A DNA stretch of 64,000 nt from Paenibacillus montaniterrae. Its GTDB lineage: Bacteria; Bacillota; Bacilli; Paenibacillales; Paenibacillaceae. Positions 43,858 to 51,929 of this stretch are shown here, piece by piece. The notes below the pieces were generated by a model. It was not told the origin of the DNA and made no database searches. It saw nothing but the letters and a program-made list of their open reading frames with translations. The position numbers and the translations under genes are program-made. The first letter of the stretch is position 1, and each line of letters opens with the position of its first letter. The stretch covers positions 806,001 to 870,000 of the forward strand of contig NZ_BOSE01000001.1 of the NCBI RefSeq assembly GCF_018403185.1. Direction: 5' to 3'.

Positions 43858-44106
43858 TTAGTTTTCTCCATTTGTAGACGAGTAATAGCTATTCCCATAC
43901 CACAGCAAAAAAATAACAAGCGCGACAAACAATACAAACACGACATTATAATAAAGCTTTGTAAGCTTCGCTTTACTGGAGGGATGTTTCTTCGCTCGAG
44001 GCGGAAGCTTGCTTTCTTGCTCCTCTAGCTCATTATGAATAGGATTGCCAGTCTCGTGATGTTTTCTCCTCCGCGCGCTTCGACTGAACTTTTCTTTTCT
44101 ACTCAT
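43858..44106 (-). CDS. Hypothetical single-pass membrane protein
   Basis: 82 residues. A strongly basic N-terminal half (RKEKFSRSARRRKHH), then a membrane helix (VVFVLFVALVIFLLWYG) close to the C-terminus. Six bases after the CPBP protease gene, so probably cotranscribed with it. Function unknown. Confidence 0.65.
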   Translation of the reverse strand: MSRKEKFSRSARRRKHHETGNPIHNELEEQESKLPPRAKKHPSSKAKLTKLYYNVVFVLFVALVIFLLWYGNSYYSSTNGEN

Positions 44107-44112
44107 CGTTGC

Positions 44113-44715
44113 TTATGTTTCCCTCCTATATTTGATCATTAATCCCATTATAAAATCAAACAGGAAATGTGCAAACATCGGCGCCCAAATTGTACCCGTT
44201 TTTATATAAATGTATCCTAACGCATAGCTAATGCAGAATACGAGACCTGTTGGAATCCAGTGCTTTAAATAGCGTACATGTATTACGGCAAAAATAATGC
44301 TCGTCCAGTATGGACCGAACGCATGCTGCACAGCTCCACGAAACAACAATTCCTCGCAAAATCCGACAACCAGGCAAATGAGCGCAATATGCCAGACTGG
44401 ACGATTGGCAAATATTTTTTCATTAACGCCGCCATCGTCAGACAGCTCCTCCGGCACAAAGCGCGATAAAAGCAAATCCACTGCTACAGCTGCCAGCGCT
44501 AATCCTCCACCCCATAAAAAAACATTTGCTATCGAATCTGGAATCGATAATAATGAAAACAGATTTTGCTGTTGAAAAAATACCCATATTAAACCGATAA
44601 TAAGAGTAAGCGCTTGGGTAAGGTATAAGTTCAGCAATAATACGCGATCATCCAGCTCATTTATCGACACTTGGCGAAATTGTATTTTTCTAAATTTTAT
44701 TTTAAATTTCTTCAC
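44113..44715 (-). CDS. CPBP-family intramembrane metalloprotease
   Basis: 200 residues, about six membrane segments. Three CPBP motifs are visible: EELLFRGAVQ (EExxxR), FAVIHVRYL and FAHFLFDFIMG (HxxxD). Family members include CAAX-type proteases and bacteriocin self-immunity proteins; here there is no bacteriocin gene nearby, so the substrate is unknown. Confidence 0.88.
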   Translation of the reverse strand: MKKFKIKFRKIQFRQVSINELDDRVLLLNLYLTQALTLIIGLIWVFFQQQNLFSLLSIPDSIANVFLWGGGLALAAVAVDLLLSRFVPEELSDDGGVNEKIFANRPVWHIALICLVVGFCEELLFRGAVQHAFGPYWTSIIFAVIHVRYLKHWIPTGLVFCISYALGYIYIKTGTIWAPMFAHFLFDFIMGLMIKYRRET

Positions 44716-44769
44716 CGTTCCACTTCCGATCTACGTATAATCAACTATTGACATAAAAGGAGCAATCAA

Positions 44770-45681
44770 ATGGACAAAAGATTTTCTCGCAATGCCATGC
44801 TGTTTAGCACTTTATTTCTAGTTATGCTTGTATTTGCTGTTGCTGCATTTTTTTTCGGTTTAAATCTAGGCAGCAAAAAAATGGAACAAAAATATGCTCA
44901 TTTAATGGAGCCGGAAACTCCCGCTTCGGAATATGTTTACCAGCAGCAGGATCTCGTCACCTTCTACTTGACTGTCTATTCTCCGTACCGGGAATTTCAG
45001 CTTAGCTGGACTGAAGCGCTAGGCAAAATCGCCAATGATGAAATAAGCAATGTAGCTTCACTTTACAGGGAAATCGAAGGTCAAGCAAGTAAAAAAGCAG
45101 AGGAAGCTGCAAGCTTTAACTTACAGCATGCAGGTTTGCTAGGTCAAGCTCAGCAAAGCTATATCCGCAGCTTGAACCAGTTTGAAAAGGTAGCCTCTGC
45201 CCTGCAAAGAAAGAAAGCTGAAAGCTACGAGGATATTATAAATACATTGCAAAACAATGAATCATACATAGCTGCTGTCTCTCAAGCTTTAACGGGACAA
45301 GAGCATTTCTACAATTCAATGCTGCAATGGGGAGCATCAATAGATCCGAACATTCCAAGCGAAATCGACAAAAATGTTAACATTAGCTTCGAGGCATGGA
45401 GCGACTATCCGCTGCTGGTTAAAAATGAAATTATCGCTAGCTACGTACTGGACAAAAAAATATTTGCCGACTATTTGCCGCATGATTTAACGGGCAGCAT
45501 CGATCATTTTATCGCCTCTGGACAAGCGGAATCCATGGAGATCTCAAGCGTTGCAGATGTCATTACGCTGCTGCTGAATACAAGCGCAGTACGTCCTGGC
45601 GATTATAATTTGCATCGCAGCAAATTGTACACAGAGGAATTTTTACCACAAATTCCATTTTTCTATCCAAAAGTCGACTAG
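44770..45681 (+). CDS. Hypothetical extracytoplasmic protein
   Basis: 303 residues on the plus strand, divergent from the CPBP gene. One N-terminal membrane segment (MLFSTLFLVMLVFAVAAFFFGLNLG), then a mostly helical outer domain with Glu/Lys/Gln-rich stretches (REIEGQASKKAEEAASF) that could form coiled coil. AAGGAG precedes the ATG. No catalytic motif recognised. Confidence 0.78.
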   Translation: MDKRFSRNAMLFSTLFLVMLVFAVAAFFFGLNLGSKKMEQKYAHLMEPETPASEYVYQQQDLVTFYLTVYSPYREFQLSWTEALGKIANDEISNVASLYREIEGQASKKAEEAASFNLQHAGLLGQAQQSYIRSLNQFEKVASALQRKKAESYEDIINTLQNNESYIAAVSQALTGQEHFYNSMLQWGASIDPNIPSEIDKNVNISFEAWSDYPLLVKNEIIASYVLDKKIFADYLPHDLTGSIDHFIASGQAESMEISSVADVITLLLNTSAVRPGDYNLHRSKLYTEEFLPQIPFFYPKVD

Positions 45682-45766
45682 CCAAAGCAATGTGACAATT
45701 GTGAGCAATTCACAACAAAATTCGTGTTTTGATATCGAAATTTCGTTTTTTGTTCTGCTCAGAGCA

Positions 45767-45794
45767 TTGATTTTATGAGTGCTCTTGCTATAGA
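45767..45794 (+). promoter_or_regulatory. Candidate sigma-A promoter upstream of serA
   Basis: TTGATT (45767-45772), 16 bases, TATAGA (45789-45794). The next feature is an intrinsic terminator 30 bases downstream, then an R1 repeat and serA, so it drives either a short RNA or an attenuated serA transcript. Confidence 0.5.
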
Positions 45795-45822
45795 ATAAGA
45801 ATGACCGTTATGTTCGTTGATG

Positions 45823-45866
45823 AAACTCTCGCCCACATCCTTCATCGATGCGGCACGAGAGTTTTT
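45823..45866 (+). terminator. Intrinsic terminator upstream of serA
   Basis: AAACTCTCG/CGAGAGTTT with a 24-base loop followed by TTTTT-type run, 240 bases before serA. The loop end TTCATC could pair with upstream GATGAA, an alternative fold. Confidence 0.75.
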
Positions 45867-45881
45867 CTGTTTATAGTGAGT

Positions 45882-46051
45882 GTTCAAAAAGCACGGCTTT
45901 CAGGACCAAGAAGATGGGGTGAAGCTTAGAAATGACGGAGCGCAGCGTAGATACCTACTACGTGAGCACCGTACATTTCGGCTGAACCCCATATTCGACG
46001 CCGACTAAGCAACTTGTGACTACATCGTCATCAAAGTTGGGCTTTTTGAAC
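45882..46051 (+). repeat. R1 repeat, subtype B (170 bp), in the serA leader
   Basis: Ends GTTCAAAAAGC and GCTTTTTGAAC. Nearly identical, in opposite orientation, to the copy at 31433-31602. It lies between the upstream terminator and the serA ribosome site. Confidence 0.92.
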
Positions 46052-46106
46052 ATCTTCTTATACTAATCGCGATCATTTATCGCACATCCAGGAGGTAGTT
46101 ATTGTC

Positions 46107-47696
46107 ATGTTTAAAGTTCTAGTATCTGATCCGATAAGCGACCAAGGTATTCAACAGCTAGTTGATGCGCCAGATATCATTGTTGAAAAGAAACCTGGTC
46201 TATCTGAGGATGAATTAGTATCGATTATAGGCGAGTACGACGCTTTGCTTGTACGTAGTCAAACAACCGTAACTGAAAAAATATTGGAAGCTGGCAAAAA
46301 GCTTAAAGTTGTCGGTCGTGCTGGAGTCGGCGTGGACAATATTAACCTTGAAGCAGCAACAAAGCTTGGCGTTATTGTCATTAATGCGCCTGACGGAAAC
46401 ACAATTACAACCTGTGAGCATACATTTGCTATGATGATGGCATTGGCTCGCCACATTCCGCAAGCCTACAAAAAAACAACTGAAGGCACATGGGATCGCA
46501 AATCGTTCCTTGGCGTTGAGCTGCGCAATAAAACACTTGGTGTTTTAGGTATGGGTCGTATCGGCAGCGAGGTTGCAAAGCGCGCTAAAGCATTTGGCAT
46601 GAACATTATGGGCTATGATCCGTTCCTGACTGAGGAGCGTGCCCAACAGCAAGGCATTACACTGGCAACGGTTGATGAAATTGTGCGCAATGCGGATTTC
46701 ATGACGGTTCATACACCATTAACTCCTGAGACTAAGCATATGATCAGCAAAGCACAATTTGAAGTGATGAAACGCGGCATGCGCATTATTAACTGCGCGC
46801 GCGGTGGTATTATTGACGAAGGCGCGCTTGTGGAAGCAATTGATACTGGCATTGTTGCCGGCGCAGCATTTGACGTATTTGAAGCAGAACCGCCTGCTGC
46901 TGATCATCCGTTCCTGAATCATCCAAAAATTATCGTTACGCCTCATCTTGGCGCTTCCACTATTGAAGCTCAAGAAAATGTAGCGATCGACGTTTCTGAG
47001 CAAGTGCTGCACATTTTGCGTGACGAGCCATTTATGAATGCTGTAAATATGCCTCCGATCCCTGCAGAGGTGCGCAAAGTGCTTGAGCCATATTTTGAGC
47101 TTGGCGAAAAGCTTGGCACCTTCATTGCACAAAGCACAGAAGGAGCTGTAGAAGACATTACAGTCAGCTACTCTGGCGAGCTGTCCGAGGTTGATACACA
47201 GCCGCTAACTCGCTATATTGTTCGCGGTGTGCTATCTCACTACCTAGGCAAGGATACAGTTAATGTAGTCAACTCCATGCATATTGCGAAGCAGCGCTCT
47301 GTCAATATTGTCGTAAACAAATCCCGCGCTGCACATACCTTTACTAATCTGGTAACTGTAACGTTGCGTACGAACAAGGAAACTCGCTCCGCAGCGGGAA
47401 CATTGCTTGCTGGCTATGGCGCGCGCATCGTACAAATTGACAACTACAACATCGACTTGACGCCAGTTGGTCATTTTATTCTTATTTCTCATAACGACAA
47501 GCCAGGCATTATCGGCCGCGTAGGCACACTGCTTGGCAGCAACGATGTCAACATCGCAACAATGCAGGTTGGACGTCAAGACGAAGGCGGCTCTGCAATT
47601 ATGGTGCTGCGCGTTGACAAAGGCACACCAAAAGAAGTTCTTAAGCAATTAACAGACCTTCCAGAGCTTCTTACTGCAAAGGAAGTCATTCTATAA
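46107..47696 (+). CDS. serA: D-3-phosphoglycerate dehydrogenase
   Basis: First step of serine synthesis: 3-phosphoglycerate to phosphohydroxypyruvate with NAD. 529 residues, the long form: substrate and Rossmann domains (VLGMGRIGSEVAKRAK), the catalytic Arg in CARGGIIDEGAL, Glu in EAEPPAADHP, His in TPHLGAST; then an intervening domain and a C-terminal ACT domain (NDKPGIIGRVGTLLGSNDVNIATMQVGR) for serine feedback. AGGAGG lies 11 bases before ATG. Monocistronic. Confidence 0.97.
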   Translation: MFKVLVSDPISDQGIQQLVDAPDIIVEKKPGLSEDELVSIIGEYDALLVRSQTTVTEKILEAGKKLKVVGRAGVGVDNINLEAATKLGVIVINAPDGNTITTCEHTFAMMMALARHIPQAYKKTTEGTWDRKSFLGVELRNKTLGVLGMGRIGSEVAKRAKAFGMNIMGYDPFLTEERAQQQGITLATVDEIVRNADFMTVHTPLTPETKHMISKAQFEVMKRGMRIINCARGGIIDEGALVEAIDTGIVAGAAFDVFEAEPPAADHPFLNHPKIIVTPHLGASTIEAQENVAIDVSEQVLHILRDEPFMNAVNMPPIPAEVRKVLEPYFELGEKLGTFIAQSTEGAVEDITVSYSGELSEVDTQPLTRYIVRGVLSHYLGKDTVNVVNSMHIAKQRSVNIVVNKSRAAHTFTNLVTVTLRTNKETRSAAGTLLAGYGARIVQIDNYNIDLTPVGHFILISHNDKPGIIGRVGTLLGSNDVNIATMQVGRQDEGGSAIMVLRVDKGTPKEVLKQLTDLPELLTAKEVIL

Positions 47697-47707
47697 TCCA
47701 ACAACTT

Positions 47708-47752
47708 AAAAAGCACCAGAGCGGCTTACAGCGCCTCTGGTGCTTTGTTTTG
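47708..47752 (+). terminator. Terminator after serA
   Basis: AAAGCACCAGAG/CTCTGGTGCTTT, a 12-base stem, followed by GTTTTGTT, 12 bases after the stop. Confidence 0.9.
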
Positions 47753-47875
47753 TTCCACGTTAAACAATATCTTTCCACTTTTTCCTGTCTATCTCGACGC
47801 AATTCAATTTATCCTGCTGGAACTAACCCTCGATAAACAACAAAAACTGTCCAATCTGGTCGATTACAGCGCTCC

Positions 47876-47976
47876 GGAGCAAAGCATCCTCCAGTCGCTT
47901 TTTAAATCGTAATGCTTTTATTATATTTTTTAAGGTAGCATTAAGATGTTAAAGGCGACCCACGTTCGTTTTTCAG
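47876..47976 (+). repeat. R2 repeat, right-truncated
   Basis: Begins GGAGCAAAGCATCC and carries the long internal hairpin, but lacks the right end; a second copy starts 107 bases further on. Confidence 0.85.
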
Positions 47977-47982
47977 CGTTCC

Positions 47983-48095
47983 GGAGCAAAGCATCCTCCA
48001 GTCGCTTTTTAAATCGTAATGCTTTTATTATATTTTTTAAGGTTGCATTACGATGTTAAAGGCGACCCACGTTCGTTTTTCGGATGCTTTGCTCC
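47983..48095 (+). repeat. R2 repeat, full copy (113 bp)
   Basis: Ends GGAGCAAAGCATCC and GGATGCTTTGCTCC, internal arms TAAATCGTAATGC/GCATTACGATGTTA. Nearly identical to its tandem neighbour. Confidence 0.9.
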
Positions 48096-48104
48096 TCCGC
48101 TGTA

Positions 48105-48267
48105 GCTTTTTTGAAGGCAAGACCAAGAAGCTTGGATGCCAGTAGAAAGCGAGGAGCGCAGCGTAGGCAAAAGCTACGTGAGCACCGCAGTTTTCGCTAG
48201 CGTGCCATATTCGACGTCGAATCCGCTACAGAGAAGTTGCATCGTCATCAAAGTCCAATTTTTAAAC
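48105..48267 (+). repeat. R1 repeat (163 bp)
   Basis: Body as in the 26026 copy; right end TCCAATTTTTAAAC. Follows R2 through the same GCTGTAGC junction seen at 29946-29956. Confidence 0.88.
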
Positions 48268-48284
48268 ATCTTCTTTCAATCGAA

Positions 48285-48451
48285 GTTTAAAAATTGGGCT
48301 TTCAGGACCAAGAAGCTTGGACGCTAGTAGAAAACGAGGAGCGCAGCGTAGGCAAAAGCTACGTGAGCACCGCAGTTTTCGCTAGCGTTCAAGATTCGAC
48401 GTCGAATACTCAACAAAGCGTTACATCGTCATCAAAGTCCAATTTTTAAAC
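48285..48451 (+). repeat. R1 repeat (167 bp), abutting resE
   Basis: Ends GTTTAAAAATTGG and CCAATTTTTAAAC; ends five bases before the resE stop codon, so any resE transcript reads straight into it. Confidence 0.88.
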
Positions 48452-48456
48452 ATCTT

Positions 48457-49917
48457 CTAAATGGTTTCGTGGATTGTTACTGGAAGCAGGAGAGTAAAAC
48501 TAGTCCCCTGCCCGACCATGCTGTCGACAGCAATGTTGCCTTGGTGCTGATCGATAATATTTTTTACGATCGCGAGTCCAAGCCCTGTACCCGAGCTCGA
48601 GCCGCGCTTGCGCGCTTTATCCGCTTTGTAGAAGCGCTCGAAGATATAAGGGATGTCCTCTGCCGGGATGCCATGCCCCTCATCTCTAATTTTCAGCTGC
48701 ACAAATGCTTGCTGATTGAGAGTTACCGCTGAAGATTCAATGAAAACTCGTTTGCCGGCATCTGTATGGCGAAAAGCATTGTCGATCAGGTTGGTTACGA
48801 CCTGCTCCAAGCGATCCTCATCGGCATGCTGCAGCACAAGCTGCTCGCTAGATGGTGAGAATACGAGCTCAATGTCGCGTTCCTTGGCGTACACCGAAAA
48901 CTTTCTGGCAACGCGCACAAGCAATTGACTAACATCAACAAGCTGATGCTTCATATTCATATGACCTGCTTCCATGCGAGCCACATCAAGAAAATCATTA
49001 ACGAGACGGCCCATTCGCACTGACTCGTCATGGATGACTTGAACAAGCTCCTGCCGTTCTTCCGGCGAGGCGACAATATCATCCAGCAGCGCTTCGCTGT
49101 AGCCTTGCAGCATTTGCAATGGTGTGCGAATTTCATGCGAAATGTTCGCAACAAAGTCACGACGAATTTTATCAACCTTGTGCTCTTCAGTGACATCGCG
49201 TATAACTGCGACAACCCCTCGCATTTTCTCCCCCGACATAAGCGGAGTAAATACGACCGACCATACATAGCTTTGCACATGAAGCTTATCCGTGCAATCC
49301 TTGCCATGATGAAGCACTTTAATATAATTTTCCCGCAAAGGCGCAGGCACTTTAGGATAGTTCAAGCCTTCCTCAACAATCCATTCATCCTCAATCGACT
49401 GCCATTGCTGCAGCAGCATATGTCCCTGCGGATTTGTAAGAATGACCTCGCCGTTAGCATCAAAGGTTATAACCGCGTCACCGATGCTGCGCAGCACATT
49501 AGATAAATGATTGCTTTGATGATTCAAATCATGAATCAGCTTCTCGAGCTTTTCAGTCATTTCATTAAAGGTTACAGCAAGCTGGCCAATTTCATCCGAG
49601 GACATAATATGAACTCTAGTCGAGTAATTTCCTTTTGAAATCGACACGGCTGCATCTTTTAGCTGCAGCAATGGCTGCTGCAGCTTCGCTGATAGAAAGA
49701 ACGCAAAAAACGTGGACAGCAAAAAGCCGATAATCGCTGTTATAATAAACAGCATCTTGATGTCGCTGGCGTTTTCATCGAAGGAAACATCGATATATTG
49801 CAGCAAAAATACGCCAAGAATAACGAGCACGACTGCAACGAGCACCATAATCGTAACCCACAGCTTGCCGACCACGCTATGCCAGAGCATGTTAAAAAGC
49901 TTTCGCAGCCATTTCAT
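48457..49917 (-). CDS. resE: Sensor histidine kinase ResE
   Basis: Senses respiratory or oxygen status and phosphorylates ResD. 486 residues: two membrane helices (VTIMVLVAVVLVILGVFLL and IITAIIGFLLSTFFAFFL) with almost no outer loop, a HAMP domain, a PAS domain (residues about 135-240), then HisKA with the phospho-site in ISHEIRTPLQML, N box LIDNAFRHTD and G box SGTGLGLAIVKNI. It follows resD with no gap. The short outer loop differs from the larger external domain of B. subtilis ResE. Confidence 0.9.
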   Translation of the reverse strand: MKWLRKLFNMLWHSVVGKLWVTIMVLVAVVLVILGVFLLQYIDVSFDENASDIKMLFIITAIIGFLLSTFFAFFLSAKLQQPLLQLKDAAVSISKGNYSTRVHIMSSDEIGQLAVTFNEMTEKLEKLIHDLNHQSNHLSNVLRSIGDAVITFDANGEVILTNPQGHMLLQQWQSIEDEWIVEEGLNYPKVPAPLRENYIKVLHHGKDCTDKLHVQSYVWSVVFTPLMSGEKMRGVVAVIRDVTEEHKVDKIRRDFVANISHEIRTPLQMLQGYSEALLDDIVASPEERQELVQVIHDESVRMGRLVNDFLDVARMEAGHMNMKHQLVDVSQLLVRVARKFSVYAKERDIELVFSPSSEQLVLQHADEDRLEQVVTNLIDNAFRHTDAGKRVFIESSAVTLNQQAFVQLKIRDEGHGIPAEDIPYIFERFYKADKARKRGSSSGTGLGLAIVKNIIDQHQGNIAVDSMVGQGTSFTLLLPVTIHETI

Positions 49918-50634
49918 TTACTTCGGCACCTCAAGCTTGTAGCCAACACCCCAAACGGTTGTAATCATGCTTGCCGCTTCGGTTGAAACTTTATTCAATT
50001 TTTCACGCAGCCGTTTAACATGTGTATCTACGGTTCGCAAATCACCGAAAAACTCATAATTCCAAACATCCTTCAACAGCTCTTCACGCGAGAACACCTT
50101 ATCAGGAGAGATAGCCAAATAATGAAGCAGCTCATATTCCTTCGGAGTCAGGCTCACCTCTTGTCCACCTGCTGTTACGCGATGAGCATCATGCTCAATA
50201 ATGAGATGCGGAAATACAATGCTGTTCGATGTATTCATTTCCTTCGTCAAAAAGGCTGTAGCCGATGAGCGGCGCAAAATCGCCTTGACACGGTAGATCA
50301 CTTCTCGTGGAGAGAAAGGCTTAACGACATAATCGTCTGCTCCAACCTCGAAGCCTTGTACGCGATTCATCTCCTCTCCTTTTGCCGTAAGCATAACAAT
50401 TGGAGTAGCCTTAACCTGACGCAATCTCGTACAAACCTCGATGCCGTCTATTCCCGGAAGCATAACATCGAGCAATATAAGAGCATAATCGCGATTCATC
50501 GCCAGGCTTAGCGCTGTCTCGCCATCCTCTGCTTCCTCAATCTCATAACCTTCCTTCTCAAGGTACATTTTTAACAAGCGGCGTATCCGTTCCTCATCAT
50601 CAACGACTAGAATCCTGTTAAAATAATCTGACAT
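49918..50634 (-). CDS. resD: Response regulator ResD
   Basis: 238 residues, OmpR/PhoB class. The receiver domain has DDEERIR, the phospho-acceptor Asp in LLDVMLPG and KPFSPREV; the C-terminal winged helix includes LTPKEYELLHYLA and VDTHVKRLREKL. It regulates anaerobic respiration and cytochrome maturation genes. Directly adjacent to resE and 32 bases after resC. Confidence 0.93.
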   Translation of the reverse strand: MSDYFNRILVVDDEERIRRLLKMYLEKEGYEIEEAEDGETALSLAMNRDYALILLDVMLPGIDGIEVCTRLRQVKATPIVMLTAKGEEMNRVQGFEVGADDYVVKPFSPREVIYRVKAILRRSSATAFLTKEMNTSNSIVFPHLIIEHDAHRVTAGGQEVSLTPKEYELLHYLAISPDKVFSREELLKDVWNYEFFGDLRTVDTHVKRLREKLNKVSTEAASMITTVWGVGYKLEVPK

Positions 50635-50666
50635 TGACCTGCACCCCTCTCAATCCATTCGCTTTA

Positions 50667-51929
50667 TTATTCAACACCTGCATAAGAATGCATGCCGGCT
50701 ATTAATAGATTGACACCGACAAGCGTAAACAATACGATGACAAATCCGATAACAGCAAGCCATGCAGACGGCTTGCCCTGCCAGCCGCGTGATAATCTAA
50801 AGTGCAAATAAGCACTATAGTATAACCACGTAATTAATGCCCAAACCTCTTTCGGATCCCATCCCCAAAAGCGCCCCCAAGCTTCTTCTGCCCATATCAT
50901 CGCAAAGATCAGGCCGCCCAGTGTAAAGATCGGGAATCCAATTACGATCGCCCGGTAGCTGATTTCATCAAGATCATCCGGGTCAATCCCTTCAAGCGCC
51001 GGATGAATCGCAGCACCAAGCGGTTTTCTAATAATAACTCGAATTATACCATAAAGCAGCAGCCCAACAATAATCGACCACACTACCGTATTCAGCTTGC
51101 GGCCAGAATTGACACCGTTGAACCAGGATGGTGTTTCAAACAAGCCGTCCGTCATGCCTAAAAACGGGGTTACTTCGATTGCTTCGCTATTGTACGGCTT
51201 GAAAATAGGAGGCATTGTATACTCTACTGTTTCAGTAGTTGTAGAAATCTCTCCTAATTGGGATACCGAAGCATTTTCCTGTTGAAAGCTTGCCGTATAG
51301 CCGGCTCCTTTAAAGCCAAATGCAGCGATAATAAAGCCGATAACGACAAGAATAGAAATTAGCGTAAATTCAAGCCAGCGCTGTGCGCGCTTGCCGTTTT
51401 TCGTTTTATCCTTAAAGTCAATTGTTCTTAGCAAATACATTAAAGCCGCGGCAAAGCCTACAGCGAAAAATGCTTCGCCAAGCGCAGCCGTTGTGACGTG
51501 AATTTTTAACCAATGTGACTGCAGCGCCGGAACTAAAGGCTGTACGTCAGACGGAAATACAGATGCATAAGCGATTACAATAATCGCAAGTGGCAAAGCA
51601 AACATGCCTAGCAGCAGCTTTTTGTAAATAAAGTAAATGATCGTGTAGGCAATCATGATCGTCATGCCAAGCAGCGTAATAAACTCATACATATTGCTCG
51701 TAGGAATTTGTCCACTGCCAATCCAGCGTGTAAAGAAGAACAGCAAATGTGCCACAAGACCAAGCGTCGAAGTAATAAACGCTATTTTCCCCCAGCGTGC
51801 TTCATGCAGCTTCGGATCTTTTTTGCCCCATTTCTTTCCTGCGATTGCAACCATATAAAAGATCGTTGCAAATACATACAGAAAAAATGCAACACCTAGG
51901 CTTGAACTACTAAATTCTAACCAATTCAT
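50667..51929 (-). CDS. resC: Cytochrome c biogenesis protein ResC (CcsA)
   Basis: Heme-handling membrane subunit of the System II cytochrome c synthase. 420 residues with eight or more membrane segments and the tryptophan-rich heme motif WGRFWGWDPKEVWALITWL. Its start overlaps the end of resB by four bases; the two proteins form the ResBC complex that attaches heme to apocytochrome. Confidence 0.95.
   Translation of the reverse strand: MNWLEFSSSSLGVAFFLYVFATIFYMVAIAGKKWGKKDPKLHEARWGKIAFITSTLGLVAHLLFFFTRWIGSGQIPTSNMYEFITLLGMTIMIAYTIIYFIYKKLLLGMFALPLAIIVIAYASVFPSDVQPLVPALQSHWLKIHVTTAALGEAFFAVGFAAALMYLLRTIDFKDKTKNGKRAQRWLEFTLISILVVIGFIIAAFGFKGAGYTASFQQENASVSQLGEISTTTETVEYTMPPIFKPYNSEAIEVTPFLGMTDGLFETPSWFNGVNSGRKLNTVVWSIIVGLLLYGIIRVIIRKPLGAAIHPALEGIDPDDLDEISYRAIVIGFPIFTLGGLIFAMIWAEEAWGRFWGWDPKEVWALITWLYYSAYLHFRLSRGWQGKPSAWLAVIGFVIVLFTLVGVNLLIAGMHSYAGVE

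Noticed and set aside
45694..46106. T-box or riboswitch upstream of serA
   Set aside because: There is a terminator but no T-box core sequence or recognisable specifier arm, and most of the space is an R1 repeat.
47876..48451. Insertion sequence
   Set aside because: Inverted ends are present but there is no transposase frame and no copy is longer than about 170 bp.
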